DNA of 64,000 nucleotides from Paraburkholderia saeva (GCF_907164555.1 NZ_CAJQZC010000011.1:1-64000); one strand, 5' to 3'. Shown: positions 36,092 through 45,688, counted from the first letter of the stretch. Notes: generated by a model from the letters alone, not told the origin. Translations and numbers: made by a program.

Positions 36092-36214
36092 CGACGCTGT
36101 CGTCGCAGGCGGCACGTCCGCCGCATGCCGGTCATGCCTCGCGCCCGGCATCCGCGAATTTCCCGAATTTTCCATTAGCAGTCGTCCTTTCCGGAGCCCG
36201 CTCCGACCCGTCCG

Positions 36215-37297
36215 ATGAAAACGAGCATGCAAAGCAAGCTCGACCAGCTCACCACCCGGCTGGCCGAACTGAACGACCTGTTGAGCCGCGAAGACATCAC
36301 CGCGAATCTCGACCAGTACCGCAAGCTGACGCGCGAACACGCGGAACTCGGGCCGGTCGTCGAGCAATACGCGCTATGGCGCCAGGCGCTCACCGACGAA
36401 GCCACCGCGCAGGGGCTGCTGTCCGACGCGTCGATGCGCGACTTCGCCGAAGAGGAAATCCGCGCCGCCCGCGAGCAGAAAGCGAAGCTCGAAAGCGAAC
36501 TGCAGACCATGCTGCTGCCCAAAGACCCGAACGACAGCCGCAACATCTTCGTCGAAATCCGTGCGGGTACGGGCGGCGACGAATCGGCGCTGTTCGCGGG
36601 CGATCTGCTGCGCATGTATCTGCGCTACGCGGAGCGCAACCGGTGGCAGGTCGAGATGATGTCCGCGAGCGAGTCGGACCTCGGTGGCTACAAGGAGGTG
36701 ATCGTACGGATCGCCGGCGAAGCGGCATATTCGAAGCTGAAGTTCGAATCCGGCGGCCATCGCGTGCAGCGCGTGCCGGCTACCGAAACGCAGGGCCGTA
36801 TCCATACGTCGGCATGCACGGTCGCGGTCATGCCGGAAGCGGACGAGATCGCTGAAGTGCAGATCAATCCGGCGGACCTGCGGATCGACACGTTCCGCGC
36901 GTCCGGCGCGGGCGGCCAGCACATCAACAAGACCGATTCGGCCGTACGGGTGACCCATCTGCCGACCGGCATCGTCGTCGAATGTCAGGACGACCGCTCG
37001 CAGCACAAGAACAAGGATCGCGCGCTCAAGGTGCTCGCCGCGCGCATCATGGACAGGCAGTCGCAGGAACAGCACGCGAAGGAAGCCGCCACGCGCAAGA
37101 GCCTGATCGGATCGGGCGACCGGTCGGAGCGGATTCGCACGTACAACTTCCCGCAGGGGCGTCTCACCGATCACCGGATCAACCTGACGCTCTACCGCCT
37201 CGACGCGATCATGGACGGCGATCTCACTGAACTCATCGCGGCGCTGGTGAGCGAACACCAGGCGGAACTGCTCGCCTCGCTCGGCGACGCCGACTGA
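36215..37297 (+). CDS. prfA: peptide chain release factor 1
   Basis: A 360-residue RF1 that reads UAA and UAG. The catalytic GGQ motif is at residues 233-235 (GAGGQHINKTDSAVR), the same position as in E. coli. The stop-codon recognition PAT motif is in RVQRVPATETQGR. The Gln is methylated by PrmC, encoded next after 20 bp. ATG at 36215; an internal ATG at 36227 also fits. A leader of 123 bp separates it from hemA. Confidence 0.96.
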   Translation: MKTSMQSKLDQLTTRLAELNDLLSREDITANLDQYRKLTREHAELGPVVEQYALWRQALTDEATAQGLLSDASMRDFAEEEIRAAREQKAKLESELQTMLLPKDPNDSRNIFVEIRAGTGGDESALFAGDLLRMYLRYAERNRWQVEMMSASESDLGGYKEVIVRIAGEAAYSKLKFESGGHRVQRVPATETQGRIHTSACTVAVMPEADEIAEVQINPADLRIDTFRASGAGGQHINKTDSAVRVTHLPTGIVVECQDDRSQHKNKDRALKVLAARIMDRQSQEQHAKEAATRKSLIGSGDRSERIRTYNFPQGRLTDHRINLTLYRLDAIMDGDLTELIAALVSEHQAELLASLGDAD

Positions 37298-37317
37298 CGC
37301 ACGCCCACGCCGCCGCC

Positions 37318-38172
37318 ATGCAAAATGCCGATACCGCTGCCGCCCTGCTACGCGCTTCCACGCTACCCGTGCTCGAAGCGCGGATCCTGCTCGGGCATGT
37401 GCTGGGCTGGCGCCGGACGGAACTGATCACCCGCAGCGACGAACCGCTCGGCGCAGCGTTGATCGAGCGTTATCGGGCGCTGGAGGCACGGCGCCTTGCG
37501 GGCGAACCCGTTGCGCAACTCGTCGGCGCGCGCGAATTTTTCGGGCTCGAATTCGACGTCACGCCGCATGTGCTGATTCCGCGGCCCGAAACCGAGTTGC
37601 TGGTCGAAACCGCGCTCGAAGCGCTCGAGGGCCTGAAGAAGCCGCGTGTGCTCGACCTCGGCACCGGCACAGGCGCGATTGCCGTCGCGATTGCTTCGGC
37701 GCGACCTGACGCGCAGGTCTGGGCGGTCGACCGCTCATCCGAGGCGCTCGCCGTCGCCGTTCGAAACGCCGGCAAGCTGCTTGACGCAGCGCGCCCTGGC
37801 GGCGCACCGGTATTTTGGGAAGGCGACTGGTACGATGCGCTGAATGCGAGCGAGGCGCTTCACTTCGACGTCATCGTGAGCAACCCGCCCTATATCGCTA
37901 GCGGCGATCCCCATCTGTCACAGGGCGATCTGCGTTTCGAACCGCGCGGCGCGCTCACCGACGAAGCCGACGGCCTCTCCGCCATCCGCGCGATCGTATC
38001 TGGCGCGCCCGCATGGCTTGCGCCTCGTGGCGTGCTGTGGATGGAGCACGGCTACGATCAGGCGCAGGCCGTGCGCACATTGCTCGAAGACCGCAGCTTC
38101 GGTGAAGTCCGCTCTGCGTGCGATCTCGCGGGCATCGAACGCATCAGCGGCGGGCGGCGTGCGGCGACCTGA
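37318..38172 (+). CDS. prmC: peptide chain release factor N5-glutamine methyltransferase
   Basis: A 284-residue SAM methyltransferase that methylates the GGQ glutamine of RF1 and RF2. SAM motif I is VLDLGTGTGAIAVAIA, and the substrate-binding motif is VSNPPYIA. The N-terminal helical domain (1-90) ends in VTPHVLIPRPETELLVE. ATG at 37318 begins 20 bp after prfA. Nothing is atypical. Confidence 0.95.
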   Translation: MQNADTAAALLRASTLPVLEARILLGHVLGWRRTELITRSDEPLGAALIERYRALEARRLAGEPVAQLVGAREFFGLEFDVTPHVLIPRPETELLVETALEALEGLKKPRVLDLGTGTGAIAVAIASARPDAQVWAVDRSSEALAVAVRNAGKLLDAARPGGAPVFWEGDWYDALNASEALHFDVIVSNPPYIASGDPHLSQGDLRFEPRGALTDEADGLSAIRAIVSGAPAWLAPRGVLWMEHGYDQAQAVRTLLEDRSFGEVRSACDLAGIERISGGRRAAT

Positions 38173-38291
38173 ACCGCCTTCCCTGATACACGAATCGCCC
38201 GTACGAACCGCAAGGCGACGCCCAGCCTGCGCCATCGAATTCCGCTATCATCTGGGTCTATCCCGCAATTTACGGAACCGCAAGGTCAGTC

Positions 38292-38603
38292 ATGGATACG
38301 CAACAACGCATCAAGCAAATCGTCGACGAAAACAACGTCGTGCTCTTCATGAAGGGCAACGCGCAGTTCCCGATGTGCGGCTTCTCGGGCCGCGCCATCC
38401 AGATCCTGAAGGCGTGCAACGTCGGTGAATTCAAGACGGTCAACGTCCTCGACGACGAAGGCATCCGTCAGGGCATCAAGGAATTCTCGAACTGGCCGAC
38501 CATTCCGCAGCTTTACGTGAAGGGTGAGTTTGTCGGCGGCTCGGACATCATGATGGAGATGTACCAGTCCGGCGAACTGCAGCAACTGTTCGCGGCTGCG
38601 TAA
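38292..38603 (+). CDS. grxD: monothiol glutaredoxin Grx4
   Basis: A 103-residue CGFS monothiol glutaredoxin that carries or delivers [2Fe-2S] clusters. The active site is MCGFSGRA with C29; GSH-contact segments are NWPTIPQLYV and VGGSDIMMEMY. ATG at 38292 lies 119 bp after prmC. ubiX follows after 22 bp. Confidence 0.95.
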   Translation: MDTQQRIKQIVDENNVVLFMKGNAQFPMCGFSGRAIQILKACNVGEFKTVNVLDDEGIRQGIKEFSNWPTIPQLYVKGEFVGGSDIMMEMYQSGELQQLFAAA

Positions 38604-38625
38604 TCCTGCTCGCGTGGCGCACGCC

Positions 38626-39234
38626 ATGGAAACCCAGGCTGCGCCCGCCCCGGCCACGCGCCGGCTGATCGTCGCCATTACCGGCGCGACCGGTGCCGTC
38701 TACGGCATCCGGCTGCTCGAAACGCTGCGCCGTCTGGGCGGCGTCGAGAGTCATCTACTGATCTCAAGTGCCGGCTGGCTGAACGTCCAGCACGAACTCC
38801 AGTTAAGCAGGGAAGACGTGCATCCGCTCGCGGATGTCGTCCATTCGGTGCGCGATGTCGGCGCGAGCATCGCGTCCGGCTCGTTCGCCACGGACGGCAT
38901 GATCATCGCGCCCTGCTCGATGAAAACGCTCGCGAGCATTGCACACGGTTTTGCCGATAACCTCATCACCCGCGCCGCCGACGTCACGCTCAAGGAGCGC
39001 CGCCGGCTCGTGCTGATGGTGCGCGAAACGCCGTTCAACCTTGCGCATCTGCGCAACATGACGGCCGTCACCGAAATGGGCGGCGTGATCTTCCCGCCGC
39101 TGCCGGCGTTCTACAACCAGCCGGCGTCGATCGACGAAATGGTCGACCAGACCGTCGCGCGCGTGCTGGATCTGTTCGCGCTCGGTCCCGCACTCGCGCC
39201 TGCATGGCCAGGACTGCGCGGAACGCACGACTGA
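38626..39234 (+). CDS. ubiX: flavin prenyltransferase UbiX
   Basis: A 202-residue enzyme that makes prenylated FMN for the UbiD decarboxylase in ubiquinone synthesis. The FMN loop is ITGATGAVYGIRLLETL; APCSMKTLASIAHGFADN and RRRLVLMVRETPFNLAHLRN are diagnostic. ATG at 38626; an in-frame GTG at 38614 adds four residues. Co-directional with grxD and probably co-transcribed. Confidence 0.94.
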   Translation: METQAAPAPATRRLIVAITGATGAVYGIRLLETLRRLGGVESHLLISSAGWLNVQHELQLSREDVHPLADVVHSVRDVGASIASGSFATDGMIIAPCSMKTLASIAHGFADNLITRAADVTLKERRRLVLMVRETPFNLAHLRNMTAVTEMGGVIFPPLPAFYNQPASIDEMVDQTVARVLDLFALGPALAPAWPGLRGTHD

Positions 39235-39384
39235 GCGACGGGTCGCGCGTGGCGCGTTCGCTTCCGCGATTACCTACATCCGCGAGACAATCAAATCCGT
39301 TTCGCCCTGTTTATCAAACGGCAGTGCGCCTCTATAGTGGTAGCAACGAAACCTTCTGGCCGCTGACCACGCGGCTTCGCTGCC

Positions 39385-40170
39385 ATGACCCGCTTACCCA
39401 CGCTGTACCTGTCGCACGGTGCACCTACGCTGCCGATCGATCCGACGCTGCCGTCGGCGGAATTCGCGTCGCTTTCGACCCAGCTGCCGCGTCCGCGGGC
39501 TGTTCTGATGCTGTCCGCTCACTGGGGTACGGCGCAACCGGTCGCAAGCACGTCGGACGCGCCGGAAACCATCCACGATTTCTACGGCTTCCCACGTCAG
39601 CTGTATGAGATCCAGTATCCGGCGCCCGGCGCGCCGGATGTCGCCCGTCAGGTGGCGGCGCTGCTGGGAGAACACGGCATTGCAACGGCGACGCAGCCGC
39701 ACGGGCTCGATCACGGCGCCTGGGTGCCGATGCTGCTGCTGTTCCCGGAAGCTGACGTGCCCGTCGCCCAGCTGTCGATCCAGCCGCGCATGGACCCGGC
39801 GCATCACTTCCGCGTAGGCCGTGCGCTGCGGGCATTGAAGGACGAAGGCGTGATGGTGATCGGCTCCGGCCAGATCACCCACAATCTGCGCGCGGCCGAT
39901 TTCTCGGCGCGTCCGGAAGACGCGGATCCGCGTGTGACCGAGTTCACCGACTGGTTCGAATCCAAGCTCGCCGCCCGCGACATCGACGCGCTGCTCGATT
40001 ATCGCGCGCAGGCGCCGCACGGCGTGCTGATGCATCCGACCGACGAGCACCTGCTGCCGGTCTTCTCGGCGCTCGGCGCCGCCGACGACGACTTCACGCT
40101 GTCGATCCAGTCGCTCGGCACGTATCAGCGCTCGCTCGCGATGACGAACTACGTGTTCGGCAACGCCTGA
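39385..40170 (+). CDS. LigB-type extradiol dioxygenase (DODA/YgiD family)
   Basis: A 261-residue class III extradiol dioxygenase-like protein of the YgiD group (4,5-DOPA-extradiol-dioxygenase family). Candidate metal ligands are H in LYLSHGAP, H in LMLSAHWG and H in LDHGAWVP. E. coli YgiD opens DOPA in vitro; the natural substrate here is unknown. ATG at 39385 has no strong ribosome-binding site. A clean terminator follows. Confidence 0.86.
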   Translation: MTRLPTLYLSHGAPTLPIDPTLPSAEFASLSTQLPRPRAVLMLSAHWGTAQPVASTSDAPETIHDFYGFPRQLYEIQYPAPGAPDVARQVAALLGEHGIATATQPHGLDHGAWVPMLLLFPEADVPVAQLSIQPRMDPAHHFRVGRALRALKDEGVMVIGSGQITHNLRAADFSARPEDADPRVTEFTDWFESKLAARDIDALLDYRAQAPHGVLMHPTDEHLLPVFSALGAADDDFTLSIQSLGTYQRSLAMTNYVFGNA

Positions 40171-40195
40171 TCCGTCGCCTTCCAGCCGGAAAAGA

Positions 40196-40227
40196 AAAGC
40201 CCGCCTGAGGTCACCCAGGCGGGCTTT
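40196..40227. terminator. bidirectional terminator (dioxygenase / APC permease)
   Basis: AAAGCCCGCCTG (40196-40207) pairs perfectly with CAGGCGGGCTTT (40216-40227) around an 8-base loop. It lies between two convergent genes; the T-tracts are short. Confidence 0.85.
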
Positions 40228-40292
40228 ATCGTTGCGTCGGCGCCCCGCACATTCCGCGCGGGGCACCCGTCCAGCTGAAGAGAGCAACCGCG

Positions 40293-41885
40293 TTACGCGC
40301 CGATGCCTTCCAGAATCTCGTCGTGCGATTCGCGCTCGTCGAGGTATTCGGTGCGGTAACCGGTGTGCACGCCCCAGTAGTAGAACACGAGCGAAAACGC
40401 GATCACGACGACCATGTCCCAGCCGTACGGCAGAATGCCGCGGCCGCCGAACTGCTTGCTGCCGATCAGCGAAAGCAGCGCCATGATCGGCAGATACGCG
40501 ACGAGCCACCACGCGGCTTTCAGGTCACGTCCCCAGCCGCCGAAGCCCGACTTCGACTGGAAGTAAAAATAGACCGGCAGCGCGACGATCATCAGCAGAA
40601 TGATTTCGCCTGTCAGCGGCCACCTCGCCCAGTACAGGATCAGCGACGCACACACGAACGCGAACGGCGCGATTACCGACATCCCGGGAATGTGGAGCGG
40701 ACGCTCGAGGTCCGTTGCCGCGCGGCGCAGCGACATCAGGCTGATCGGGCCCGTCAGGTACGAAATCACCGTGGCGACCGAGATCACGGCCGCGAGCGAA
40801 CTCCAGCCCCGGAAGAAGAACAGGAAGATGAACGAGACCAGCAGGTTGAACCACATCGCCTGACGCGGCACACCATAGAGCGGGTGCACGTTGCCGAAGA
40901 TCTTCGGCATCGTGTTGTTGCGCTCCATCGCGTAGATCATGCGCGTCGTCGTGGCCATGTAGGTCGTCCCGGTGCCGCTCGGGCTCACGAACGCATCCAC
41001 ATACAGCAGGAATGCGAGCCAGTTCAGGTTCAGCGCAAGCGCCAGTTCCGCGAACGGCGACGCGAAGTTAAAGTGGCTCCAGCCTTTCATGACGTCAGAC
41101 GGGTTTACCGCGCCGATGTACGCGATCTGCAGCAGCACGTAAATGACGAGCGCCAGCAGGATCGAGCCGATCACCGCGAACGGCACGCTCTTCGCGGGGT
41201 TGCGCGCTTCGCCCGCAAGGTTGATCGGGCTCTGGAAACCGTTGAATGCGAACACGATGCCGCTCGTCGCGACCGCAGTCAGCACGGCTGACCAGCCGTA
41301 CGGCGCGAACGAACCAGCGTCGCCGAAGTTTTCCTTGTGGAAGCCGGTCAGCATCAAGCCGAGGATCGTCGCGCCCGGAATGATGAACTTGAAGACCGTA
41401 ATCGCCGAGTTTGCCTGCGCGAAGAGCTTCACGCCCCAGTAGTTCAGCAGGAAATACACGATCACCAGCGCCGCCGAGAGCAGTAAGCCGGGTGTCGTCA
41501 GCGAGCCGTTCACAAAGAGCGCGTGCGCCCAGTCGTATGGCCAGGTGCTCATGTACTGGATCGACGCTTCGGCTTCGATGGGGATCACCGAAACGATCGC
41601 GATCCAGTTTGCCCACGCGCTGATAAAGCCGACCAGCGCGCCGTGCGAGTAGCGGGCGTAACGCACCATGCCGCCTGATTCGGGGAACATCGCACCCAGT
41701 TCCGCATACGTCAGCGCGATGGCGAGAATGACGATGGCGCCAATCACCCATGCACATATTGCCGCCGGTCCTGCAATTTTTGCCGCCTTCCATGCGCCAA
41801 ACAACCAGCCCGACCCGATGATGGATCCGAGGCCTGTCAGTAGCAGCGCAACCGGCCCGATGTTCCTCTGAATAGAACTTTTCAC
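40293..41885 (-). CDS. APC family amino acid permease
   Basis: A 530-residue membrane transporter with about 12 segments. The unwound first helix has LLTGLGSIIGSGWLFGAW, typical of amino acid-polyamine-organocation permeases; FAFNGFQSPINLAGEARNP marks helix 6. The start is GTG at 41885, chosen because AGGAGA lies seven bases upstream on the minus strand. The substrate cannot be read from sequence. Its promoter region is shared with the leader of the divergent cold-shock gene. Confidence 0.86.
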   Translation of the reverse strand: MKSSIQRNIGPVALLLTGLGSIIGSGWLFGAWKAAKIAGPAAICAWVIGAIVILAIALTYAELGAMFPESGGMVRYARYSHGALVGFISAWANWIAIVSVIPIEAEASIQYMSTWPYDWAHALFVNGSLTTPGLLLSAALVIVYFLLNYWGVKLFAQANSAITVFKFIIPGATILGLMLTGFHKENFGDAGSFAPYGWSAVLTAVATSGIVFAFNGFQSPINLAGEARNPAKSVPFAVIGSILLALVIYVLLQIAYIGAVNPSDVMKGWSHFNFASPFAELALALNLNWLAFLLYVDAFVSPSGTGTTYMATTTRMIYAMERNNTMPKIFGNVHPLYGVPRQAMWFNLLVSFIFLFFFRGWSSLAAVISVATVISYLTGPISLMSLRRAATDLERPLHIPGMSVIAPFAFVCASLILYWARWPLTGEIILLMIVALPVYFYFQSKSGFGGWGRDLKAAWWLVAYLPIMALLSLIGSKQFGGRGILPYGWDMVVVIAFSLVFYYWGVHTGYRTEYLDERESHDEILEGIGA

Positions 41886-41985
41886 GTCTTCTCCTGTTTC
41901 GAAAGCATGTGAAGCGCTGTATGGCGAGGCAAACAGCTGAAAATATACGCTTCATTACCCGCACAGGCCGGCTGACAGTCAGACG

Positions 41986-42045
41986 AAAGGTGCAACCTCT
42001 GCACGGGCGCGTAGTTTAGCGGTTGCACCCGGTTAGTGCACCTTT
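41986..42045. repeat. inverted repeats between APC permease and cspA
   Basis: AAAGGTGCAACC (41986-41997) is matched on the other strand by GGTTGCACC (42021-42029, nine bases) and again by TGCACCTTT (42037-42045). One left arm can therefore pair with either of two right arms, which suggests a regulator with several half-sites or alternative RNA folds. The 429-bp gap 41886-42314 otherwise holds the cspA promoter and leader. Confidence 0.45.
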
Positions 42046-42142
42046 ACGCGCTATGACCCCAAAACTGCCACCGCAAACAGGATGTTCAGAGAGCAACAAG
42101 CGGACCATTCCGAAAAAACCTGCGAAGAATGGGGGAATTGGG

Positions 42143-42171
42143 TTGACCTTCGTAAGAAATCGCCGTATAAC
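42143..42171 (+). promoter_or_regulatory. sigma-70 type promoter of the cold-shock gene
   Basis: TTGACC (42143-42148), a 17-base spacer, then TATAAC (42166-42171). Transcription from here would give a 5' leader of about 135-140 nt before cspA, similar to the long, temperature-sensitive leaders of known csp messages. Confidence 0.72.
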
Positions 42172-42314
42172 GTTCGGGCAGGATTTCAAGCGGCGAGTGA
42201 AGGTCTTTCGTAGTTCGCCCATCAACGGTACTCCGGTTGGTCCCATTGCCCCTTCCTTGATTTTCATGCACACCCGGGCTTCGGCCTTATTCACCATCTT
42301 TAGGAACAAGTAAT

Positions 42315-42518
42315 ATGGAAACCGGTACCGTCAAGTGGTTCAATGACGCAAAGGGCTTTGGCTTCATCACGCCGGACGGCGGTGGCGAAGATCTGTTCGC
42401 GCATTTCTCGGAAATCCGCGCAGAAGGCTTCAAGTCGCTGCAAGAAAACCAAAAGGTCACGTTTGAAGTCAAGACGGGCCCGAAGGGCAAGCAAGCTGCT
42501 AACATCAAGCCGGTGTAA
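42315..42518 (+). CDS. cspA: cold-shock protein (CspA family)
   Basis: A 67-residue single cold-shock domain, an RNA/ssDNA chaperone. RNP1 is KGFGFI and RNP2 is DLFAHF, with TVKWFNDAKG upstream. ATG at 42315 follows AGGAACAAG. A good promoter, long leader and strong terminator make this a monocistronic unit. Whether it is cold-induced or constitutive cannot be told from the protein. Confidence 0.94.
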   Translation: METGTVKWFNDAKGFGFITPDGGGEDLFAHFSEIRAEGFKSLQENQKVTFEVKTGPKGKQAANIKPV

Positions 42519-42541
42519 GCAGTACGCTTCCTTCTGGACGC

Positions 42542-42571
42542 AAAAAAGCCCCGCCTCGGCGGGGTTTTTTT
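42542..42571. terminator. intrinsic terminator of the cold-shock gene
   Basis: AAAAAAGCCCCGCC pairs with GGCGGGGTTTTTTT around a 2-base loop (one G-U pair). T-tracts on both strands make it usable also by the convergent Hsp70-like gene, which ends at 42618. Confidence 0.9.
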
Positions 42572-42617
42572 ATGCCTGCGTTTTCATGCGCAAACGGCGT
42601 TAATCGCGTAATACCGA

Positions 42618-43868
42618 TTATCCGAAAATGCGTCGTGCATGAATCCCGAGACCGGTCGCCACGCTGGCGAGTCGATCGCCGAATACGGCTTCGGCGCCCG
42701 GAAAGGCCGCAGCCAGCGCGTTCGACAAAAACGCGAGGCCCGTTGAGCCACCCGTGAAGTACACGGCCGTCACGTCGCGCGGTGCAATGCCCGCAGCCTG
42801 CACGGTGTCGCGCGCGGCCTGAACGATGCGGTGCATGTCGTCGTTTCCGGCTGCAACGAGTTGCGCTTCGTCGAATGCGAGACGCAGATCGTCTTCTACC
42901 TCATCCAGATCGATCACAGTTTCGCCGCCTGCGGCCACGCCGATCTTTGCTTCTTCGGCGTGCGCGGCCAGCGCGTGCCCCAGACGGCGCTCGACGACGC
43001 GCATCAGCCGGTCGTGTTGACGTGTCTCGATATAAAGGTGCCGCATCAGACTGAGTTCGCTCACGCGCTTCGGCGAATAGACCGTGTTGATCAGATGCCA
43101 CGTCGCGAGATCGAAGTAGACGCGGTTCGGCAGTTCGCGGCCTTCCGGATCGAGCGACTGGTAGCCGAGTTCGCGCAGGATGGTCGCAAGTTCGACGCGC
43201 CGGTCGAAGTCGGTGCCGGCAACGTGCACGCCGTGATGCGCGAGTACGTCGTCCTTGCGCTCGATGCGATGCATTCGGTCCGGCCCCACCCGCACGAGCG
43301 AAAAGTCCGACGTACCACCGCCGATGTCAGCCACCAGCACCAGTCCTTCCGCAGTCAGATGCGACTCGTAGTCGAACGCGGCCGCAATCGGCTCATACTG
43401 GAAATGGATGTCGCGCAGACCCACCGAGCGCGCCGCCGCTTCCAGCTGTTGCTGCGCGAGCTGATCGGCGCGCGGATCGTCGTCGACGAAAAACACGGGG
43501 CGGCCCAGCACAGCGCGCTCGATCGATGCGCCCGCGACCTTTTCGGCCTTGCGTTTCAGGTGATCGAGAAAAATACCGATCACGTCGGTGTAGCGGATGG
43601 CGGAGCCGTCGCCGAGATCCGTGGTCGTATCGGCAAGCGCGGAGCCCAGAATGCTCTTCATCGAGCGCATCAACCGGCCGTCGAAGCCGTCGATATAGGC
43701 TTCGAGCGCTGCGCGGCCGAATTCGCGGGTGTTCTCGTCGGTGTTGAAGAAGACGGCGGTCGGCAGCGTCGTGTAGTCGCCCTCGACGGGAGCCAGGCGC
43801 GGCGTCGCACCGTCAGGCAGCGCAACAGCCGAGTTCGAGGTGCCGAAGTCAATCGCGCAGTAGGTCAT
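42618..43868 (-). CDS. Hsp70-family ATPase without substrate-binding domain (YegD-like)
   Basis: A 416-residue actin/Hsp70-fold ATPase. Phosphate 1 is YCAIDFGTSNSAVALPDG, phosphate 2 is VLVADIGGGTSDFSLV and the adenosine motif is VYFTGGSTGLAFLSNAL. The protein ends at the nucleotide-binding domain, with no peptide-binding or lid domain, as in YegD. Its role is unclear. ATG at 43868. It is divergent from an MFS gene, with 183 bp between and no clear operator. Confidence 0.86.
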   Translation of the reverse strand: MTYCAIDFGTSNSAVALPDGATPRLAPVEGDYTTLPTAVFFNTDENTREFGRAALEAYIDGFDGRLMRSMKSILGSALADTTTDLGDGSAIRYTDVIGIFLDHLKRKAEKVAGASIERAVLGRPVFFVDDDPRADQLAQQQLEAAARSVGLRDIHFQYEPIAAAFDYESHLTAEGLVLVADIGGGTSDFSLVRVGPDRMHRIERKDDVLAHHGVHVAGTDFDRRVELATILRELGYQSLDPEGRELPNRVYFDLATWHLINTVYSPKRVSELSLMRHLYIETRQHDRLMRVVERRLGHALAAHAEEAKIGVAAGGETVIDLDEVEDDLRLAFDEAQLVAAGNDDMHRIVQAARDTVQAAGIAPRDVTAVYFTGGSTGLAFLSNALAAAFPGAEAVFGDRLASVATGLGIHARRIFG

Positions 43869-44051
43869 GGCAGGAATCGCTCACGGTTGGCGCGGACGGA
43901 AAGACGGAAATGGACGGGCTTTGTAACACGAAGCGCCCTCAGTATCAACCGGCGCAGCGCGACTTTGCACGGAATGGAATTTGCTGCCGCAATGTCCCAA
44001 CTCATGCAGGTTAAGCAGGATATGTCGTCAATTTTCGGGAGATCTTGAGGG

Positions 44052-45590
44052 ATGACCGGGCCATCGTCCGCTTCGACACACGAACGGGCCGCCTCGCCGG
44101 GCAGCCCGCCGCTGCATGATGACGCGCCTCGCGCCCCCGACGCCCACGCCGGACGGCCGGCGGTCATCGAAACCGATCTGCCGTCGCGGCTCGACCGGCT
44201 GCCGTGGGGCCGCTTCCATACGCTGATCGTCTTCGCGCTGGGTGTCACGTGGCTGCTGGATGGTCTCGAAGTGACGCTGGCCGGCGCCGTGGCGAGCGCG
44301 CTGAAAACCAGCCCGACGCTACATTTTTCCAACGCCGACGTGGGGCTGACCGGCAGCGCGTATATCGCGGGCGCCGTGCTCGGCGCGCTCGGTTTCGGCT
44401 GGCTCACCGACCGGCTCGGGCGCCGGAAGCTCTTCTTCATCACGCTTGCACTCTATCTGGCCGCCACGGCTGCGACGGCGCTCTCCTGGAATCTGGCGAG
44501 TTTCATTGTGTTCCGGTTTCTGACCGGCGCGGGGATTGGTGGCGAATACACGGCGATCAATTCGACGATCCAGGAATTCACGCCCGCGCGCGTGCGCGGC
44601 TGGACCGATCTCGGCATCAACGGCACGTTCTGGGTCGGCGCCGCGCTCGGCGCGACGGGCTCGCTGGTGTTGCTCGACAACAGCCTGCTGCCCGCCGACT
44701 GGGGCTGGCGCGCGTGTTTCTTCATTGGCGCCGCGCTGGCGCTCGTGATCCTGCCGATGCGCGCGTGGATCCCCGAGAGCCCACGCTGGCTGCTGACGCA
44801 CGGCGAACACGACGAAGCGCGGACCATCGTCGAAGGCATCGAAGCGCGTTTTCGACGTGAGGGGCATACCTTACCGGAGGATGGTCTTCAGCGCCTGCGT
44901 CTGCGTTCGCGCGAGCGCACGACGTTACGCGAGGTCTTCCACACGCTCTTTGCGCTGCACCGACGGCGCGCGCTGGTCGGAATGTCCTTGATGACCGCGC
45001 AGGCGTTCTGCTACAACGCGATCTTCTTCACCTACGCGCTGGTGCTGACCGACTTCTACGGCGTGCCGGGCGATCACATCGGCTGGTATCTGCTGCCGTT
45101 CGCCCTCGGCAATTTTCTCGGACCGTTGCTGCTGGGACGCCTCTTCGATGTAATCGGCCGCCGCCGGATGATTGCGTCGACCTATGCGATATCGGGCGTA
45201 CTGCTCGCGGTGAGCGGGTATCTTTTCGAGCAGCAGTGGCTCAACGTGACGGAGCAGACGATCGTCTGGATGGTGATCTTCTTCTTTGCATCGGCGGCGG
45301 CGAGTTCGGCCTATCTGACCGTCAGCGAATCGTTTCCGCTCGAAATCCGCGCGCTTGCGATCGCGGTGTTCTATGCGTTTGGTACGGCCCTCGGCGGCGT
45401 CGCCGGGCCGGCGTTTTTCGGGCGCCTGATCGATACGCATGAGCGTGCGCAGGTATTCACCGGGTATCTGGTCGGCGCGGCGCTGATGGTGGCCGCTGCC
45501 GTAATCGCAGCGATATGGGGCATCGATGCGGAAAGAAAATCGCTGGAAACCGTCGCGTCGCCGCTTTCGGCGCTCGATGTGGACCGCTGA
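44052..45590 (+). CDS. MFS transporter
   Basis: A 512-residue major facilitator with about 12 membrane segments and a long hydrophilic N-terminus (1-45). The loop 2-3 signature is GWLTDRLGRRKLFF and its repeat is GRLFDVIGRRRMIAS; DGLEVTLAGAV in helix 1 and RFLTGAGIGGEYTAINS in helix 4 resemble sugar or organic-acid:proton symporters. ATG at 44052 follows TTGAGG. The substrate is not inferable. Confidence 0.83.
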   Translation: MTGPSSASTHERAASPGSPPLHDDAPRAPDAHAGRPAVIETDLPSRLDRLPWGRFHTLIVFALGVTWLLDGLEVTLAGAVASALKTSPTLHFSNADVGLTGSAYIAGAVLGALGFGWLTDRLGRRKLFFITLALYLAATAATALSWNLASFIVFRFLTGAGIGGEYTAINSTIQEFTPARVRGWTDLGINGTFWVGAALGATGSLVLLDNSLLPADWGWRACFFIGAALALVILPMRAWIPESPRWLLTHGEHDEARTIVEGIEARFRREGHTLPEDGLQRLRLRSRERTTLREVFHTLFALHRRRALVGMSLMTAQAFCYNAIFFTYALVLTDFYGVPGDHIGWYLLPFALGNFLGPLLLGRLFDVIGRRRMIASTYAISGVLLAVSGYLFEQQWLNVTEQTIVWMVIFFFASAAASSAYLTVSESFPLEIRALAIAVFYAFGTALGGVAGPAFFGRLIDTHERAQVFTGYLVGAALMVAAAVIAAIWGIDAERKSLETVASPLSALDVDR

Positions 45591-45623
45591 GGCCGACTGC
45601 AACAACGGCAACTCCGAAAATCA

Positions 45624-45654
45624 AAACGCGCGGTCATCAAGGCCGCGCGTTTTC
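45624..45654. terminator. bidirectional terminator (MFS / nitroreductase)
   Basis: AAAACGCGCGG (45624-45634) pairs with CCGCGCGTTTT (45644-45654) around a 9-base loop, between convergent genes. Confidence 0.85.
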
Positions 45655-45688
45655 GCTGGTAAAGCGTAGCCGAACGCTTACGCCGATA

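Noticed and set aside
42016..42309. 97-codon minus-strand frame in the cspA leader
   Set aside because: It overlaps the cspA promoter and leader, has no good ribosome-binding site, and is better explained as untranslated leader sequence.
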